Shown here in pieces: positions 61,037 through 64,000 of a stretch of DNA of 64,000 bases. Under the pieces are notes generated by a model. The model did not search any database. It was not told the DNA's origin and was given only the letters and a program-made list of their open reading frames with translations. Both the position numbers and the translations under genes were made by a program. This stretch comes from Zhongshania aquimaris (GTDB lineage: Bacteria; Pseudomonadota; Gammaproteobacteria; Pseudomonadales; Spongiibacteraceae): positions 372,001-436,000 of the forward strand of contig NZ_JAHWDQ010000003.1 in assembly GCF_019312595.1 (NCBI RefSeq), written 5' to 3'. Position 1 is the stretch's first letter, and each line of letters starts with the position of its first letter.

Positions 61037-62895
61037 GTCTAGCAGTACCTGCAAACCACCGCATTGCCTTGGTGGGCAACCCCAATTGCGGCAAGACAGC
61101 GCTTTTTAATTTGCTAACCGGCAGTAAACAAAAAGTCGCCAATTACGCCGGTGTCACCGTTGAACGCAAAGAGGGGCTTTGTCGTGTCAACGACGAGTTC
61201 AGCCTTCAAATTTTGGATTTACCCGGTGCCTACAGCTTAACCGCAACGAGCCCAGACGAAGCGGTTACCCGAGATGTGCTGGGCGGCAAGTATCACGGCG
61301 AAGCGCAACCAGAACTCATTGTCTGTGTGATGGATGCCACTAATCTTGGCCTGCACCTGCGCTTTGCACTTGAACTGACCGCACTGGGTCAACCAATGAT
61401 CATCGCGCTGAACATGATGGACAGTGCCCGCCGGCAAGGCATCAACATCGACACCGACGGACTTGCCGATGAGCTGGGAATACCCGTTGTAGAAACCGTT
61501 GCTGTCCAAAGAAACGGCGCCAAACCACTGCTAGATCAGCTCTCAAAGCAGCATTGGCGAATACCAACACAGATAGAAGACCGAGATCTGGACGCGCGCC
61601 ATGAGCGCGTTAAAGGCATGTTAGAGAACTATGTATCACGTTGCGGAGAAGAGCGAAATTCCAGCATCGATGATCACCTCGACGCCCTACTGCTCAATCC
61701 CGTCAGCGGTCTATTCATTCTCGCAGCAATCTTATTTTTTATGTTCCAAGCGGTGTTCTCTTGGGCCGCGCCCTTGATGGACGGCATTACCAGCGGCATC
61801 GAGCAGATCGGCACATTTGTCACTGCACCTATCACACCGGGCTCTGCGCTCTACAGCTTGATTAACGAGGGAATTATTGCGGGCCTGGGCAATGTCTTAG
61901 TTTTTCTGCCGCAGATATTAATCCTTTTCCTTTTTATTCTCTTGCTGGAGGAGTCTGGCTACCTCCCCCGCGCCGCCTATTTGCTAGACAAAATTATGTT
62001 CAATGCGGGCCTGACCGGCCGCGCGTTTATCCCCTTGTTGTCTAGCTTTGCCTGCGCCATCCCCGGAATAATGGCAACTCGCAGCATTCAAGACCCGCGC
62101 GACCGAATGACAACAATACTGGTGGCACCGCTGATGACCTGTTCCGCGCGGCTACCCGTCTACACCCTGCTGATCGCGGCGTTTATTCCAAGACAACAGG
62201 TTGCTGGGCTGTTCAATCTTCAGGGCTTGGTGCTATTTGCGCTCTACTTTGCCGGCATTTTAAGCGCCTTGTTGGTGGCCTATATTATGAAATGGCTGCG
62301 TCGCGATAAAAGCGAGCACGCTCTTCTAATGGAGCTGCCCGCCTATCGCATACCCAACCCACGCGACGTCGCCATGGGTTTAATGCAAAGGGCCAAGATT
62401 TTTCTGCGCCGCGTGGGCGGTATTATTTTTGCGCTCACCGTTTTGCTATGGGCGTTCTGCACCTTTCCCAGTGCGCCAAGCGACTATGTCGGCACGGCGA
62501 TCGACTACAGTATTGCCGGTCGCCTGGGGCAAATGATCTCTGTGGTATTTGAACCCATCGGCTTTAACTGGCAAATATGTATCGCGTTAATTCCGGGCTT
62601 GGCGGCGCGTGAAGTGGCGGTGTCAGCTCTCGGCACCGTTTACGCCATGTCCGGCAGTGACGATATGATCAGCCAGAAACTTGGCGAATTAATCGCCCAA
62701 CAATGGTCATTACCCACCGCCTTATCGCTATTGGCCTGGTTTGTTTTTGCACCGCAATGCATTTCGACGCTGGCGGTTATTCGCCGTGAAACCAACTCTT
62801 GGCGGGTGATGGGCTTTGCCGTTTTTTATCTCTTTGCACTGGCGTACATAGCGTCATTTTTGGTTTTCCAACTCAGCACCGCGCTACTTAACTGA
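61033..62895 (+). CDS. feoB: Ferrous iron transporter FeoB
   Basis: The N-terminal G domain has G1 GNPNCGKT (residues 15-22), G3 DLPGAYS and G4 NMMD (about 122-125). A helical spacer and a membrane domain of about eight to ten helices with two gate motifs follow (LLSSFACAIPGIMATRSIQDPRDRM and APLMTCSARLPVYTLLIAAF). At 620 residues it is shorter than E. coli FeoB, with the loss in the spacer and C-terminal cytoplasmic part, a common short form. It transports Fe2+ into the cytoplasm using GTP hydrolysis. Confidence 0.94.
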   Translation: MSLAVPANHRIALVGNPNCGKTALFNLLTGSKQKVANYAGVTVERKEGLCRVNDEFSLQILDLPGAYSLTATSPDEAVTRDVLGGKYHGEAQPELIVCVMDATNLGLHLRFALELTALGQPMIIALNMMDSARRQGINIDTDGLADELGIPVVETVAVQRNGAKPLLDQLSKQHWRIPTQIEDRDLDARHERVKGMLENYVSRCGEERNSSIDDHLDALLLNPVSGLFILAAILFFMFQAVFSWAAPLMDGITSGIEQIGTFVTAPITPGSALYSLINEGIIAGLGNVLVFLPQILILFLFILLLEESGYLPRAAYLLDKIMFNAGLTGRAFIPLLSSFACAIPGIMATRSIQDPRDRMTTILVAPLMTCSARLPVYTLLIAAFIPRQQVAGLFNLQGLVLFALYFAGILSALLVAYIMKWLRRDKSEHALLMELPAYRIPNPRDVAMGLMQRAKIFLRRVGGIIFALTVLLWAFCTFPSAPSDYVGTAIDYSIAGRLGQMISVVFEPIGFNWQICIALIPGLAAREVAVSALGTVYAMSGSDDMISQKLGELIAQQWSLPTALSLLAWFVFAPQCISTLAVIRRETNSWRVMGFAVFYLFALAYIASFLVFQLSTALLN

Positions 62896-62905
62896 CGAGG
62901 CGAAG

Positions 62906-63217
62906 ATGTTCCAAGACACGATTCAATATTTCATACTCTCTTCCATTCTGCTAGTCAGCTTGGCTATCAGCCTGCGCCATCTCTTCCCGCAGCTAACAGG
63001 CTTGTATCTCGACAAACTCGCCAATCTGTTACTGCAGCCGCAACGCGCCGCCGTATTTCATTTCGCCGGCAAACGGCTGCGCCTAAACCAACTCAAAGCG
63101 GGTAGCTGCGGCAGCAGTGGCTGTAGTAGTTGTCAGGCATGCGGCCAAGCACTCTCGCAAAATGACGGTGATGGGGAGCAAATTCTTAGCGTTAAAATAA
63201 ATACCAGCGGGAATTAA
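62906..63217 (+). CDS. FeoB-associated Cys-rich membrane protein
   Basis: The 103-residue protein begins with a hydrophobic helix (FILSSILLVSLAISL) and carries GSCGSSGCSSCQACG (about residues 76-90), four Cys in a short Gly/Ser loop. Small Cys-rich partners encoded directly after feoB are common outside enterobacteria and may bind Fe2+ or act like FeoC. It starts ten bases after the feoB stop. The link to iron is by position and composition; no activity is known. Confidence 0.75.
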   Translation: MFQDTIQYFILSSILLVSLAISLRHLFPQLTGLYLDKLANLLLQPQRAAVFHFAGKRLRLNQLKAGSCGSSGCSSCQACGQALSQNDGDGEQILSVKINTSGN

Positions 63218-63240
63218 ATTAGAACTTCGGTACAGGTCGC

Positions 63241-63999
63241 CTAAACGGCAGCATAACCACGCGGAGTCACGAGTAAGTTAATAAAACCCTCGTTGCTTGG
63301 CTCTTGCGCCAGCTCCTCAACCCAGTCACTCAAGTGCTTGGCTTGCGCGGGAATCAATCGATGTTCGATGTGATCGATAATGTGGTACTGCATTCCAAAA
63401 CTCTCTAGCAATTCGATAAGCTGATGGCCATCAGCTCCCGAATGGCGAATCCCGTAAGGGCAAAATTCCAAAATAATACAGAGGTGCTCGCTATTGGCAG
63501 CAATGAGATTCCGCAGTCCATTTACCACAAAATACTCGGCGCCCTGAGTATCTATTTTTAAAAAATCTATATGTTGGGTTTGGGGTTCAAGGTGTTGATC
63601 GCCGTGCACCAACCGAATAGAACGGCTATGGCGTTCACCGCCGTCCGAATAAATACGATGGTCACCAAAGTTATCAGACGACAGAAACAACTTGCCGTCT
63701 TCGTTGCGGTCACTTAGTGCTAAAGGATGAAGCACCACGTTGTCCAACTGATTCAGGCTGACGTTTTCCTGTAACAAGGCAAAGTTCTCGACGTCCGGCT
63801 CGTAAGCTATAACTTGGCCTTCTTGCCCTGCAATCGAGCTGGCCAATAAAGTGTAATAACCGATATTGGCACCGATATCGAGAAAGACCCCACTGGGGCG
63901 AAAGTGGGTGACGACGAGATGGGTTTCGTAGGGTTCCCAGCACTGCTCATTACGCAGCTTTTCAGAAATGATGGTGTCGTTTGCGCCGTGAACATTCAT
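63241..63999 (-). CDS. FkbM-family SAM-dependent methyltransferase (possibly partial at 5' end)
   Basis: The frame shows the FkbM pattern: GVFLDIGANIGYYTLLAS (SAM motif I), VIAYEPDVENFALLQENV, and DFLKIDTQGAEYFVVNGL with the conserved Asp. An ATG sits at 63999, but the start of the domain normally has more residues, so the true start may lie beyond the window edge. FkbM enzymes methylate hydroxyls in polyketides, glycans or lipids. The gene converges on the feo operon; no pathway partners are visible. Confidence 0.85.
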   Translation of the reverse strand: MNVHGANDTIISEKLRNEQCWEPYETHLVVTHFRPSGVFLDIGANIGYYTLLASSIAGQEGQVIAYEPDVENFALLQENVSLNQLDNVVLHPLALSDRNEDGKLFLSSDNFGDHRIYSDGGERHSRSIRLVHGDQHLEPQTQHIDFLKIDTQGAEYFVVNGLRNLIAANSEHLCIILEFCPYGIRHSGADGHQLIELLESFGMQYHIIDHIEHRLIPAQAKHLSDWVEELAQEPSNEGFINLLVTPRGYAAV

Positions 64000-64000
64000 T

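Noticed and set aside
61033-62895. FeoB considered truncated because of its 620-residue length
   Set aside because: G domain and both gate motifs are intact and the end is followed by a well-spaced partner gene; a short FeoB form is more likely.
1-64000. Search for transposases, integrases, attachment sites, tRNA and rRNA genes
   Set aside because: Nothing recognisable was found; the cobalamin and nit loci show no flanking mobile elements that would support recent transfer.

Overview
The window looks like a chromosomal segment of an aerobic, probably marine, gammaproteobacterium. A Spongiibacter/Zhongshania or Cellvibrio-like relative is my guess; no rRNA is present to confirm it. The evidence is the gene content: a two-subunit pyruvate carboxylase with a divergent LysR gene arranged as in Pseudomonas, trmH, rluA and ppiC of gammaproteobacterial type, four or more outer-membrane transport proteins, and many acyl-CoA and CoA-linked enzymes. 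I saw no tRNA, rRNA, CRISPR array, transposase, integrase or prophage gene. Coding density is high throughout.

Layout. 1-8.1 kb: the start of a GT51 peptidoglycan glycosyltransferase cut by the window edge, then a mostly minus-strand run (crotonase, AlkA, an exported coiled-coil protein, sulfotransferase + DUF1214, TrmH, hotdog thioesterase) and an acyl-CoA dehydrogenase. 8.1-12.7 kb: an M56 sensor protease with a BlaI-type repressor, divergent from a TonB-dependent receptor (TBDR), then PpiC and a GFA/CENP-V protein. 12.7-17.3 kb: a predicted Fur-controlled small RNA, pycB-pycA and a divergent LysR gene. 17.4-24.2 kb: two YbjQ proteins with an M48 protease, an amidohydrolase, a methyltransferase, a bacterial cereblon-like CULT protein, RluA and two transglutaminase-like proteins. 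24.2-32.4 kb: exonuclease + DUF294/CBS protein, BCCT transporter, porin, aminotransferase + omega-amidase.

32.7-42.8 kb is a cobalamin-controlled locus. Two divergent cobalamin riboswitches control a siderophore-type TBDR + PepSY membrane protein on one side, and on the other a CobN-like protein with a signal peptide and C-terminal membrane anchor, followed by an ExbB/TolQ-like protein and a DUF2149 protein. The pattern suggests an envelope machine for cobalt or corrinoid handling rather than cytoplasmic B12 synthesis. 42.8-44.7 kb: thioredoxin, a divergent LysR gene and a GlsB-like membrane protein.

44.7-52.4 kb is a complete seven-gene Nit1C cluster (nitB-nitH), a conserved set built around a nitrilase and linked in the literature to cyanide assimilation. 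A divergent MocR-type regulator and an array of direct repeats GCRATCAA lie in front of it. 52.5-54.3 kb: a second MocR regulator and a DUF2970-like protein. 54.4-60.7 kb: a TBDR divergent from a GST-SDR-CoA transferase-HMG-CoA lyase-like operon, with two matching TGTCAA-N5-TTGACA operators between them. 60.7-63.2 kb: feoA-feoB plus a Cys-rich partner behind a Fur-box-like site. The window ends in an FkbM-type methyltransferase.

All assignments come from reading the sequence. Functions are family-level unless stated. Start codons were moved where a ribosome binding site or domain boundary argued for it.
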